The notes under the pieces: model-generated | The model's input: the letters and a program-made list of their open reading frames with translations, nothing else | Told to the model about the DNA's origin: nothing | Database searches by the model: none | Shown here: piece by piece, positions 40,869 through 52,795 of the stretch | How the letters are laid out: the number at the start of each line of letters is the position of its first letter | How positions within the stretch are numbered: the stretch's first letter is position 1 | Source: Flectonema sp. DT1601 | Taxonomy: Eukaryota; Euglenozoa; Diplonemea; Diplonemida; Diplonemidae | Assembly: GCA_964019425.1 (NCBI GenBank) | Contig: OZ025817.1 | Span: 434,001-498,000, forward strand | Direction of reading: 5' to 3' | DNA: 64,000 nt | Program-made: the position numbers and the translations under genes

Positions 40869-42844
40869 TAGGGGGGGGTACAAGCATCGATTTTACGGAG
40901 ATTTTGGGCACTTTCGGTTTTTTCCCGGAGAACAAGTTTTTTGGGCACCCAAATTATGAAAAGTACAACATATACCCCAAAAATGGGGATTGCGATCCAA
41001 AGAAACAGTTCTTCGGCACTTTAGAACAAGTCTTTGAAAAATCTCAAAAAGTGTGGACCGTGTGGTACCTGAGGGGGGTGAAAACAAGGGGTGTGTTAGG
41101 AGGGCTCACAAAAATTATAAGTAATTCCGTGCATTGAGCAATCCATAGCCAGGGTTTCCCTCTGAGTTGTGTGGGGGATGAAATGGGAACCCAATTTATG
41201 ATTTTATCGACCCATCTTGAACCTAATAATATGCTCCACCAGACCCGGGTCGTTAATTCCCCCATCTTCGATGCTTAGGCTACTGGCCTTCTCTTGAACA
41301 TCCCATGTGCTCAGCTTTCGAAATTCGGCTCGAAGCTGTGCTTCTTTCTGTACAAGATAGACAGAGGACCAATCCTTGGATGCGGATGGCAGATTAGCAT
41401 TAGGCCTTGCTGTCTAGAGGTCTTCCCTGTGAGACGGAGTGGTACTTTCAGCCCCTGTAGCGCTTCCTGTTGTGCTTGTTCTTGCCAATCTGAAGAGGGT
41501 TGGTGGTCCTGCGTTGATGTGGTAGCCTTTGGAAGTCCGTGTGCCTCTGGAATATGTTGTACGTTATCAGTAGGGCAGCCCTCACTCCAATGGTTCCGTT
41601 AGTTGACTAAGAATTATCAACAACAACACACTGAATAACCTCCCCATCCCTTGAGGGGTGCGGACAACGAACGCCACGGTTGTTAGCTTCAGCCCACGAG
41701 CATGACGGGCACTAGAGGAAGTATCATGTTGCAGCGATGTGACGGAGGGTGAGGAGGAAGCTGCTGCTTCAAGTAGTCAGGTCACTGACAGATCACCTGT
41801 GAATTCATCAACATGTCGGACTGTCCTTCGAGATATAATCGGGGACTTCGACCCGCTTCCCTTCTGTCTGTGCACCGGCGACGTCAACTATGTCACTCAC
41901 TCAGGGCTTTGTTGGATCTCTCTGCGCCGATCCCTTCTTGCCGCAATATCTGCAGTGTAGTTACGACTCCAAGACTCTAGGAGTAAATCCCCCTCGCTTG
42001 GGTACAGTTGCAAGCGGATGTCTCTTCCGTACTTCTTCGAATGCTGCATGTACTAGAGTGTCTTGTATGCCCCGCTGGTGAGTATGGTTGGGTCTTCTGA
42101 AGTGATGCCTTGAACGGCTTTTTGGATGGGGCATGTTGCCCTAAGTCGCTGCTGCTTATCTATGGCACTGCTATTTGAGGCACTACCACTACAGCTGTCT
42201 TCAGGCTTATCCCTGTTTGGGGTACAGACGTGACGCTTTCTCTATTCTCTGAGCCTTCTGTGATCGCGATTCAGATACTAGACGTTTCTGGACCCCTTTC
42301 TCACGCGTATCTTACTTCTGACTGTCCAAGTGCTGTTGAGTGACTTCAGGGATGTCTCGGGAGGTGTTTTCATGCACTCTGGGATCAATGCTCTCCTCCG
42401 CAGAATGACTTTGTGAGCTGCCCTGCAGAACATCGTTTTCAGCTGCGTTATCCTGCCCGTGAGCCTCATGACCTCAAGCATGGCCGGGCGAGAGCGCTGC
42501 TCTCTTTCGTGGCGTGTTCTTGAGGTGGAAACTGATACGGAAATGGTATATTAGCAAACTGCGCATACAGGGGCACACCAAGACTCACCTCTTCTCATTG
42601 TAAAAAAAAATTATTTGAAGGTGCATTTCACAGGCCTCAAAATTGGACCCCCAGGTACCACACGGTCCACACTTTTTGAGATTTTTCATTCCTTTGCCGA
42701 AATCAGCCAAATCGAGGTTTTTTCGGCCCCGAAATCACATTTTTGGGGGTTCTGATGGGGTCCTGGGTATTTTTTGCCCCCGGGAAGGTTATATTTACCA
42801 AAATTCGGAAAAAGTACTTTATCGACAGCTTGTACCCCCCCCTA
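40869..42844. mobile_element. DNA transposon with ~190-200 bp terminal inverted repeats
   Basis: The ends mirror each other: TA then G8-TACAAGC at 40869-40885 and GCTTGTAC8 then TA at 42828-42844. An inner 36-bp block is perfectly inverted (41036-41071 against 42652-42687), with diverged sequence between. TA at both ends would fit a Tc1/mariner-type target duplication. The 1.97-kb element lies in a run of Gs. The interior (41140-42600) is noticeably GC-richer than the genes around it, but only short frames remain on both strands and no DDE motif was recognised, so it is probably non-autonomous or decayed. Confidence 0.7.
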
Positions 42845-42860
42845 GGGGGGGGGGGGGGAC

Positions 42861-44621
42861 CTTTGATACGATACGAAAAGATTTATCTGGGAAGAATACT
42901 GCAGGTCTTTGCACAAAAAAATAAAAATACTGTCACCATGAAACAGAAGGCGTTGAACATTGCCTGGTTTCTTTGGTGGAGGCCACGTGAACGTAGTTGA
43001 GCACCTCTTGCCTACGCTACCGTAACAGTGAAAAACAGCTGTAAATTAAAATCAATGTGAAAAAAATAAAATGAAACCAAAGGTTAACAGTGGACGAATC
43101 CGACGTAAGGCTTTCCTAGACTACTCGAGTCTTCAGCGGTCCGCTCGGTGATAGCAGCCTAGGAAGGACAAGCTCACCCATCTGCCTGGAGACCATTCAA
43201 ATTGGCTCGCTCTAAATTGGCGACCTAAACGCTCTACCCTATCGCCGCGATTGCCACTGACAACCTCTAACCAACTATACTACGACCAAACATAAGGGGA
43301 AAGGGGAAAGTGTGCTTATACCTGTACAGCCACGACTCTCGATTTCCGTAGTGGAGCCCCCCGCGGCACTCCCTATATAGTGCACTATGCTTGTCTCTTT
43401 TGCTATATAACTTGTCCCTTGGGCTATATAGGAAAAGCAGCAAAGAACTCAACATGGAAAAAGCCGTTAAAACATTAGTCTGGTTAAAACGGATCGGTGG
43501 GTAAAATTACGCAAGAACAACCATAAGGTCTCCCACGGTTTAATGTAGCACATCTCCACGCCAGTCTCAATGACCGAGGTAATGTACTAAGGGGGAACTT
43601 TGATACGATACGAAAAGATTTATCTGGGAAGAATACTGCAGGTCTTTGCACAAAAAAATAAAAATACTGTCACCATGAAACAGAAGGCGTTGAACATTGC
43701 CTGGTTTCTTTGGTGGAGGCCACGTGAACGTAGTTGAGCACCTCTTGCCTACGCTACCGTAACAGTGAAAAACAGCTGTAAATTAAAATCAATGTGAAAA
43801 AAATAAAATGAAACCAAAGGTTAACAGTGGACGAATCCGACGTAAGGCTTTCCTAGACTACTCGAGTCTTCAGCGGTCCGCTCGGTGATAGCAGCCTAGG
43901 AAGGACAAGCTCACCCATCTGCCTGGAGACCATTCAAATTGGCTCGCTCTAAATTGGCGACCTAAACGCTCTACCCTATCGCCGCGATTGCCACTGACAA
44001 CCTCTAACCAACTATACTACGACCAAACATAAGGGGAAAGGGGAAAGTGTGCTTATACCTGTACAGCCACGACTCTCGATTTCCGTAGTGGAGCCCCCCG
44101 CGGCACTCCCTATATAGTGCACTATGCTTGTCTCTTTTGCTATATAACTTGTCCCTTGGGCTATATAGGAAAAGCAGCAAAGAACTCAACATGGAAAAAG
44201 CCGTTAAAACATTAGTCTGGTTAAAACGGATCGGTGGGTAAAATTACGCAAGAACAACCATAAGGTCTCCCACGGTTTAATGTAGCACATCTCCACGCCA
44301 GTCTCAATGACCGAGGTAATGTACTAAGGGGGAACTTTGATACGATACGAAAAGATTTATCTGGGAAGAATACTGCAGGTCTTTGCACAAAAAAATAAAA
44401 ATACTGTCACCATGAAACAGAAGGCGTTGAACATTGCCTGGTTTCTTTGGTGGAGGCCACGTGAACGTAGTTGAGCACCTCTTGCCTACGCTACCGTAAC
44501 AGTGAAAAACAGCTGTAAATTAAAATCAATGTGAAAAAAATAAAATGAAACCAAAGGTTAACAGTGGACGAATCCGACGTAAGGCTTTCCTAGACTACTC
44601 GAGTCTTCAGCGGTCCGCTCG
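42861..44621 (+). repeat. Tandem array of a 737-bp unit (2.4 copies)
   Basis: Units start at 42861, 43598 and 44335, an exact 737-bp period; the third is cut at 44621 by a G14 run, and the first is preceded by G14. Units look identical to each other; a fourth, diverged copy is at 7645. Each holds a 62-codon minus-strand frame (43267-43455 and 44004-44192, and 8051-8239) rich in TATATAG repeats, whose coding status is doubtful. A foldable core reads TTCCTAG ... CTAGGAA with inner hairpins GACT-ACTCG-AGTC and AGCGG-T-CCGCT. On the minus strand, GGTCGTAGTATAGTTGGTTAG resembles the 5' half of a tRNA with an A box. The unit could be a small-RNA gene repeat, but no known RNA was identified. Confidence 0.9.
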
Positions 44622-44838
44622 GGGGGGGGGGGGGTGAAATGAAATATAATCCTCCATGAATGAGACTATCAGATTGTAATAATCTTTAAAAGATTTGGTA
44701 GTCACTACTTTGTAACTAGTCGGGTAGCCTAAACAGGCCGAAGGTAATCTAAAAGTTGCATATTACTTCTATGAGAAGACGCAAACGATGAGCCAAGCTG
44801 CTGCTTTTAAATGAAATTCAGAGAGAATGATAATTACA

Positions 44839-45498
44839 TTAGTTGTAATCCAAGTCAAGTCCTGATGATGGTTTTTGTATTTTCTTAATTTGGTTGTCAG
44901 TCTTCTTCTTCCTCTTTTTTTTCTTCTGTCCAGCGGGTGCAACAGTCAATGGTATATCGTCTTCACTTTCTTCATCGCTGTCGCCTTTAGTGTTGAATAT
45001 GGATCGCTCAAGACGGGCTTTCTGTTTTTTTTTTTATTTTAATTAATAACACACATGCTGTACATGAAGTATTGCATTACAAACCATTAACTTCGATTCT
45101 TCTTCTCGTTGTTTTTGTGCGACTTCCTTCTCAAACTGTTTCACTTCAGCGTTGATGACTTCTTTGAGTTCTTGTTCTTTCTTTAGTCGAGCAGCTTCAA
45201 GTTCCAAATGATAGTTAAGGTCGTCAGCATTTTTATCAGCTGCTAATTTATACATTTCAACTTCTTCTGTTTCTGCTGTTGCTTTGACAGGCTTATCATC
45301 TCCAGTACGAGCTTCTATCGCTGGGATTGAACCGAAACTTTGTTGAGTCGGAACTTTACCCACCGCAATTTCTAAATCCGTCAGCTTTTCATTTTTCTCT
45401 TCAGCAGGCTCTTCTTCGATTACCTGACGTTCATCCCAGTCTTGTCGTATTGTTTCACCTGCTCCGAATTTCTTTCGAGAAGCGAGGAATTCCTCCAT
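44839..45498 (-). CDS. Charged coiled-coil protein with basic tail, two exons
   Basis: Exon 1 (45085-45498) and exon 2 (44839-45021) join across a 63-nt intron (45022-45084; GTTTGTA donor, AAAACAG acceptor), giving 198 residues. The ATG at 45498 is preferred over one 24 nt upstream because ATGTTTTCAG forms an acceptor between them. The middle is a single long charged helix (about 88-142, LEAARLKKEQELKEVINAEV). The tail is acidic (DSDEESEDD) then strongly basic (KKKKRKKK), like a nuclear or ribosome-associated signal. No family was recognised; length and charge recall small translation or RNA-processing cofactors, but that is not a functional assignment. Confidence 0.7.
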
Positions 45499-48400
45499 TT
45501 TTATCCCTCCTCCTGAAAACATAAAATAGTTAAACTAATTTAAAAAAAAAAGGAACTAAACTCGAGAGAGAGAGGAGAGAGCAATCTCAAGCAACACAAA
45601 GTAAAGAATTGTTCCTTAAGATTTCAGTTGCTAAATTTGTCAAATAAGTTTACCTCTTTTAGACAATCTGCTTTTCATTGACTCATCATTCAGTCAAGGG
45701 GAAGCACACCGCACACAGACGACAACATAATATCATCGACCAAATATCAGAATATGTAGTGGCTGCTAGTAGCCACTACAGACTGAGCGAAAAACGAACA
45801 TAAGGGAAAGAGATGATTTTTTTTTTTGTGCTCTCTTGGGTGGAAGTTGTTCTGGTATATTTCAATTCAGTACAGTTGCGTTTATTAGGAAGACAGTTAA
45901 AACACAGCTGACCGCACAAAGTAGTCATATTTTAGTTAGTTATCAAGTCCATCAGACCACCGAGTATCGGTTATGTAGACACTCAAAGAGTACCGGGTGG
46001 CTCTTCTGAGGGTCCCCAATACTGCGGTAGTAGGAAGAACCAAATCCTGGGGGGGATTATTTTGTTAGTATCAGCACAGGGCTTACTAGATCAGGAGATT
46101 CTAGAAACACTTTCACCTTGTCCGTATTCTATTTTAGCTAACTAACAAACTAACTGCAACAGTAACAAAAAAAAAAAAAAAAAAAAAAAACCCATTCGAA
46201 CGCAGACAGTAAACAATAAATAACTCTTCTTTAAGTTACTATCGAGGTAGTCTTCAGCCTACTTCTAATGTGCAAAAATCGAATGAAAGTTCCTCACTTA
46301 AATAGATAGATAAGGAAGTCTAATACATCGCGTGACACAGCAAACTAAAGAGCATCGGGTTAATTCAGGATATGATTTCAGGATAAATAAAGTTACTAAG
46401 CAAACTTAGCGTAAAAGACATAATTTTATAATACAAAAAGGAGAGACTAAGAGTTCTTAGTCAACAGACTGCAATTTTTCAAACCGAATAAAAAAAAGAG
46501 TATGATTAGCTATATAGAAGGACAAGAATATAGTTACTCCACCGATATCGTCAAATCTCTGATTCTACAACTCATGAAGGAACTACAATGACTTTTCAAG
46601 TCAGAGAAGGAAAACTCTTATAGTTATCTGGAGTTGAAACGTAGCCAAAACCTTGGAAATTACCAGCCCCCCCCTCCCCCCAGACGACGTGCGCGTAGGA
46701 TCCAAAGACGAATGTGTGATACGATAATTTAAATTAAAAAAATAAATAAATGAAAATAGTTTTTAATACCAATAAATATAAAATGCGATTAACTTTCTTT
46801 TACTTGCGCTGATGTAGGAGTAGTATGAGCTTTCAGAAAAAGAAATGCATTGAAGCCCAGGAAAAACAAAGATCAGGTGAAACTTTGACGTTGTTTACTA
46901 AAGAAAAGGGTTACGTTTAGAAAAAAAGAAGAAAAAGAAAACACAAAAAAGGGAAAGATTATATTTTTTGTCTTACCAGAAAACGCTGTCGAATCTGGTA
47001 ATTCGAGACCACGCGCTGTTTCAAAAAGTGGTTCTCAACGTAAGAACCGATAATAACTTGTTCATCGAAGTTCAACAGGACATACTCGCATAAAATTGCT
47101 TTTGTTTAACGAAGTTGTACTCCCCTCCGGAGTGGCGCATTAAACGTCGGCTGCAAGTGTACTGGGGTAGGTTAGAAGAAAGCGGCTGTGGTACTACTGA
47201 AGGCCGGGTAGGTTACATTAATCCAACAGATATGACAACTCCCCCGATAGTCATTGCAGGAAGTTCGTGGGTCAAGAAACTTCTTCGCCGACTCTACTTT
47301 ACTACCAAAAGTTCTGAAACAAGCACTAAGAGCTGTAGCATCTGTGTGTTCATCTCCCTGTTGTTGGATTTCAATTCTACCGAAATAAGGAGCTCGAAAA
47401 TCTACATCTATGACTGGAATATTCCAACAGCTATTCCACTTTGCGTGGCTTAAGATTGAAGCACGTGCGGTTGGCTTGAGAACATACTCTCTGACAAGTA
47501 CTGCGTGATTACGAGTAAATGCAAAAAAAAAAAAAAAAAAACTCGTAGACAACAAATGATAGTTGATTGGGTCATTAAAAACTTAGCAAACCAGATTGTG
47601 AAAATATAAATAAATAGTTCCGTTATTTCTATAACACCAGTAGTCACAATCACAATATAAAGATGGATAAGACAGGAAAGGAAGTCCAATACATCGCGTG
47701 CGTACTGTGCATCGCTGATACAGCAAACTAAAAGAGCATCGCGTTAACTCCAATCCAGCAACGTAATTAGACTCAATCTTATTAAGCATAGCTTCAGCTG
47801 ACGGGACATACTGAACACTTGAAAATGGAGGGTTATTTTGAAGTATCGAAAGAGTTAGTTGAAACCCAACAGACCACCGGGTATCAGTTAGGTAGACAAA
47901 GACTACTTTAATAGTATCGACACAGACATTCTAAATCAAGAGATCAACATCCGCAATGATTCCACTTTGTCGAACTTACTATAAAACACAGCTACTATTT
48001 GAAATGATAATTTTTTTTTTATTTTTTTTTTTATAAATAAATTATTTACTTTGATTGGATTTCGGAAAAAAAAAAAAAAAAAAAAAGGAAAAACGCAATG
48101 TTGAAGAACAGCGAATGGAATGGAGGATACTAATTTACCCAACACAATGAAATAAAAAAGTGGGATTTTTTGTTTCGTGCGCAACACAAAAAAAGATAGC
48201 AAAGTTTAGTTTTTTTTTTCAGAGCCAAAAAAAAACTAATTCTGACAACACACGTAATCTTCTCTCAGATTTCTCAGCAAAGGTTTTGCACAAAACAAAA
48301 AACATCACAACGTTAGCATTTTTTGATCGATGTTTTAATCTTTTTTTTTATGTTTTTTCTTTTTTATCATAATTGACGGAAAAGCAAATCGAAATAACAC

Positions 48401-48799
48401 TTTTCTTAGTGAAACGTTAGTAATTGCCGCGGGAAATGTTTTTAAATACAAAAACTAATTCGCACAAGCAGAGGATAGAATGAAGTTTTTATGATAAAAC
48501 GTATTTATCAAATGTTCTATTTCGAAAGAATTAATTTCATAATGTCCATCGGAGGTCGTCAGGACAGAAATTGAATTCCTTCCAAGGTATCTGCCAAAGC
48601 AGTAGAATGACAATCGTCGATCCGTCGCTCTCTCAATTTCGAGATTTTTCGAACAATGAGGAGGTCAAAGGAGTTAATAGTTCGAAGATAGAAGTTGTTC
48701 TTTTTGTGCAATTGATACATAAGACACACTCGTGAATCCCTACTGCATACGACAGTCAGGTTTCATTCACTTACTTTCAGTAAAGTGAGTATCTTCATC
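45499..48799. other. Spacer with dispersed repeats and coding-like remnants
   Basis: Contains related repeat blocks near 45950-46110 and 47870-47950 (shared motif ACAGACCACCG-GTATC-GTTA-GTAGAC) and near 46311-46370 and 47676-47748 (GCATCG-GTTAA and ATACATCGCGTG). A C-rich run lies near 46669. Two coding-like minus-strand blocks are annotated separately (46977-47537). No intact gene recognised. Confidence 0.5.
46977..47537 (-). pseudogene. Coding-like blocks of unknown origin
   Basis: Two minus-strand stretches have protein-like composition unlike the surrounding spacer. About 47190-47537 includes ILSHAKWNSCWNIPVIDVDF and RIEIQQQGDEHTDATAL. About 46977-47100 includes LCEYVLLNFDEQVIIGSYVE. They are in different contexts, have no clear start codon, and the first ends in a poor-quality tail. 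They may be exons of an unrecognised multi-exon gene, or remnants of a decayed one. No domain was recognised. Confidence 0.3.
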
Positions 48800-49660
48800 T
48801 TAAGGATTACAACATTCAGGTTCATTAAGTTTTATTTTCTTAACGAGTTCCCATCTAATAAGAGGAGCACACTTCTTAATATAAAGTCCATGAAGCACAG
48901 AGACCGTCAGAGCAGTTGATAAGAAGTAAGAGAACGGACGGTACTGAAACGGAACGTTTTCTGGATCACGAAAGACGATCGATTTCTTACAGAATCCAGA
49001 GACATTCATTCCTCTGGTTGCTTCTTTGTGAGTGTCGTTATCGTTTTCTGATATGAAAGTCTCATAACTTTCATCATAAGCACGTTGTGTGTAGTCATCA
49101 GCGAATGTTAATTTCTTTGTAAATCTGATCCGAGCCACACCAGACTCAGGGAGTACCAGTCTACCAACTGTTGTAAAAGATGAATATTCAAATTTTCCAA
49201 TGGCCGAATGAGTATCAACCCTAATCGATTCACTCTCACCACTTCCTTTATGAAAACAGTCAATCTTAAACCAGCATGTTGGTGCAGCATTCCAACTATC
49301 GAAATCTGCGTGTCCGCTGAGATAAAGTCTCGTTGACGACGTCCAAGACATAATCCAATAAAAAACATACACGACACTCAGAACTATAAAGAAGGCATCT
49401 TGGTAGACGTATCCGTCTACTGTTTTACTTTTGTAGTAATTCTCACAAAAAGAACTTTGATTTGATTCACACGCGGGAATAACAATAATAAAATGAATCC
49501 ATAAAATTAAAGAGATCACCCAAATTGCGATGGTTTCTAACAAACTCCTCTCCTCAGTTGCCGTTTCTCCTTCTCGTTGAATTTCTATGGGAATTCCATT
49601 ATCGGCTACAAGTGGAAGTCCATTTTCAACATCCTCATTTATCGAAACACATTCAGACAT
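48800..49660 (-). CDS. Multi-pass membrane protein, TMEM151-like
   Basis: The 286-residue protein has an acidic cytosolic N-terminus, a hydrophobic segment at about 45-62 (AIWVISLILWIHFIIVIP), a second at about 90-107 (FFIVLSVVYVFYWIMSW), a soluble beta-rich middle (CWFKIDCFHK ... DTHSAIGKFEYSS) and a third hydrophobic stretch after FRDPENVPFQYRP (YFLSTALTVSVLHGLYI). This layout, with a paired N-terminal hairpin and a late membrane segment, is that of TMEM151-type proteins common in protists. Function of the family is unknown. CTAATCAG, a typical acceptor, lies 11 nt before the ATG. Confidence 0.6.
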   Translation of the reverse strand: MSECVSINEDVENGLPLVADNGIPIEIQREGETATEERSLLETIAIWVISLILWIHFIIVIPACESNQSSFCENYYKSKTVDGYVYQDAFFIVLSVVYVFYWIMSWTSSTRLYLSGHADFDSWNAAPTCWFKIDCFHKGSGESESIRVDTHSAIGKFEYSSFTTVGRLVLPESGVARIRFTKKLTFADDYTQRAYDESYETFISENDNDTHKEATRGMNVSGFCKKSIVFRDPENVPFQYRPFSYFLSTALTVSVLHGLYIKKCAPLIRWELVKKIKLNEPECCNP

Positions 49661-50070
49661 TATTGTTATTTCTGATTAGAAAAAAAAATATAGAACAAAA
49701 GAAAAACTGATTTCACACAAAAAAAAAAAAAAAAAAAAAAAACAGCTGCCGTTTATCCCAAACATCTTTCCAAGGCGATGAGGGGTACCTGACATATAAA
49801 AAAAAATAATTTTTTAGATTACAATAAATATACAGAGTGAAGTCTTTGATACAGTACCTAACAATTACAAGATACAGAAAGTACGAGTCTATCTGAATGA
49901 GTGTACAAACGTCACACCAAACAAACAGATAGCAGTAGTAGTTGTTTATACAATAAGGGATACAATTAAAATACAATACATTTCTATCAGGTGGTTTTTT
50001 TTTTTTTTTTTTTTTATCTTTAGGAATATAGTACAGAAAAAACAGTTGTTTCCTCAAAAACCTCTTAAAA
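49661..50070. other. Spacer, no gene seen
   Basis: About 410 bp with A24 near 49720 and T20 near 49996. Only homopolymer-coded frames are present. Confidence 0.45.
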
Positions 50071-52795
50071 TTAATAAAACTCCAGTAGTCTCGCTTGTGG
50101 TGACAGAGATTGTTGTGAAGGTCCTGATCGAGGTCGACTCTCAGTTACATCTGGTCTCCATGAATCTCCTGTACTTCTGATTCCTTGACTTGAACGAGGT
50201 CGCTTTATGAAGTCTGGTGCGCAAGGAGGATCCTGTGTTTGGAATATTTTTATTATTTCTGAAAATGTTTTAAAAACAACAAACCAAAACAAAACAAGAA
50301 ACAACACAAACCTCTACTGAAGCACCAGGTGAATGATGAAATAGTCTCCAAGACTGTCGTGGTGAAGGTTGACGTGGTGAGTCAGGTATTTCCATTGGAA
50401 TTGGTTCGCTGGGTGCCATTCCAAGATGGCGACGCTCACATTCGAATAAATGAGTTGCCAGTACTCTACTGGAGAGTTCTTTAGCAACAGATATAACCTT
50501 CACTAAAGGATTATCTCTTGTTGGTTTCATTATTATGGTGGAGTGTAGTTTATGGAGGTCACGGATCAGGGCACCACGACCAGCGATTATCCAGCCGACG
50601 TTTTGAGCATTTCGTTTAGCAAACCTGCCGTCTTCTTGATATTCATGTACTCGTTGAGCCATTTGTTGACGAGCGTTGTCCATACTTTGCATCTCTTTGT
50701 GAATATCATGTTCTCTCTCTGCAGCAATCTTCAACTGCTCAACACATTTCTGAAATCGTTCTTCGGATCTATCGTTTCTCGCTTTCTCATTATCGAGGTC
50801 ATTCTTCCATCGGTCGACGTCTTCTTGTTTTTCAGCTATTTTTCGATCTGCTTCCATCTGAACTCGGGTTTCAAATTCCTGACATTTCTGACTCATTAGA
50901 TCAGCTTTTGCTTTGTTTTCTTCAATTCCGTGAAGTGCTTCTTGACTCTTAAGCTGCGCCTCATTCATGAAGTTGACTGCTTGTTCTAACTGTTCTCCAG
51001 CACCAGAAAGCCGTTCAATCGATTCTTGCTGCTCAGAAACTCGATTCCTTAACTCATCAAGTTCAGTTGTGAGATTTGTGTTCTCTTCTGTTGTTGAGTT
51101 GAGTTGTGACATTACTATCTCTAGTTGAGAATCAGTTTCTTGTTTTGATGTTTCTAATTCAGTTGTTGTACTCTGCATTGACTCCTGAAGGTTGTTATTC
51201 TTCTGTTGAAGGTCAAGTAGTTCTGTTTCTATTTCCTGTTTTTGAGTCAAAATCGATTCTATTTGTTGGTCTTGTTCTTCTTTATCAGACACAACATTAT
51301 CGAATTGTTCTGATACTTCTCGGAGGTTGGTTTTCGTCTGTTCGGCTTCTGTTTCTAAGTCACAAATCGCATCAGTTAGACGAACCTTTTCTGATTGAAG
51401 TTTGCTGGAGATAGTTTTGTGATGTTCTGCTGCTTCTGTACTTGTGTTGAGAAGTTCTTGTAATTCACTTTTCTCAGCAGTTGCTGTTTGCAAATCTTCT
51501 TTGAACTTCTTCGCCACATCTCTTAGTCGGGTTACTAAAGATTCATTGTTTGCATTTTCTTGTGTAACTTCTTTAAGTTTTGTTTTATAACGAACTATGA
51601 GAGCTTCTTGTTCTGAGTATTTCCCTTCTAGTTCTGAATAGCTTTTTGTTGACTGTTGCAGTTGCTGGTCGAGGGCAGCGATTGCCTTCCTCTCAGACTC
51701 TAACCTGTCTTGTAGTAATTCATTTGCTTGAGTGTTATCATCTTCCAAAACTTGCAGTTGATTCTTAAACTTCTGTCTGAGACTTTCTGTGTAGTCAACG
51801 TGTTCTTGTGAATCATTTTCTATTGTTTCTTTGAGCTTTTTTATTTGTCGTTCAGCGTGTTGGAAGTCAGTTGCTGCAGTGCTGAGTTCAGCTGTTAAAT
51901 TGTTTGCTTCGGAGACTTTTTGTTTTAGAGTAGCCTGTTGTTGATCAAATAATTCATTAGCCATTGAGATCTCACTCTCAAGTGATGTAATCTTGTCTTC
52001 TAGTTCTGATATTTTTGTAGTTTGCTCTCGTGAAGTTTTCTCAAGTCGGTAAAGTTTTGTTTTGGTTACTTCGTGAGATGAGGTAGAGTCTTGACGTGCT
52101 TCAATTGCCTTATCCAGTTCGTCAGCTGTTCTACTTCGTTCGTCTTCACTTCTGAATACAACACCAATTGCTGAATCAAGAGCTGCTGCTACAAATTGAA
52201 CCAAATCACCGTCTGGAAAACCTCCGTTTTTTAGAGTTTCTAGTGCCATTTTTAGCTCATCTTTTGCAGCTGATTCTTCTTCTCCGCGTTTAGCTTTGTC
52301 TTCTATCAGTTTACGTCGTGCGGCTTCAATACTTTCCAATGTGTCCTTCAGCTCTTCTGGAGCTTCCATTCTCGCTCGTTTGATTTCTTCTTTCAGAAGT
52401 TTATTTTCTTGTAGTAGTTGTGGCATGAATGAGACCGCTTTCTTCAAGCGGATTACCTTCCAATGTGTGTTTAGTTCACTTTTGCATAGCTCTTGACAGC
52501 TTTCAATGAGACGATCGCTTTGAATTTCTATTTCTTCGCGGACTTCTTCATTAGCGAGGTGATCAGCCTGTTCTAAGGCGTCGAGAACTGGAGATCCTTC
52601 TCTTGCTATGACTTCGTGAGATATTACTTTTTTAGCGATTGTTAATGTTGTTCGGAGTGAATTTGCTGCATCGTCAGTTCTTCGTTCTAATCTTCGACCT
52701 CTAAAAGATGAAGGCGATGATGGGCTTCCGGATCTTGCTGGGGATCCACCCGGACCTCCTGGACTCATGGCCGATCCGTTGTCATAGCTGGACAT
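50071..52795 (-). CDS. Long coiled-coil protein, two exons
   Basis: Exon 1 (50312-52795) and exon 2 (50071-50232) join across a 79-nt intron (50233-50311; GTTTGTG donor, AACACAG acceptor), giving 881 residues. After a Gly/Ser/Pro-rich head (1-35), nearly all of residues 110-720 is one coiled coil with heptads rich in E, Q, K and L. A short globular segment follows (about 725-800: AKRNAQNVGWIIAGRGALIRD, LHSTIIMKPTRDNPLVK), then a Pro/Ser-rich tail. The architecture recalls cytoskeletal or centrosomal rods such as those of basal bodies. No family-specific motif was recognised. Most glutamines sit in the rod, as is common in axonemal coiled coils. CACTACAG lies 19 nt before the ATG. Confidence 0.8.

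Noticed and set aside
41294-42481. Transposase genes inside the inverted-repeat element
   Set aside because: Only short frames on both strands; no DDE/DDD pattern could be followed.
42861-44621. 5S rRNA or spliced-leader gene in the 737-bp unit
   Set aside because: No 5S internal control region, no SL-like exon with GT donor and no Sm site could be matched convincingly.
44839-45498. eIF3 subunit j
   Set aside because: Charge pattern and size are similar but the characteristic eIF3j motifs are absent.
50071-52795. Dynactin p150
   Set aside because: No CAP-Gly domain and no dynactin signature; the similarity is generic coiled coil.
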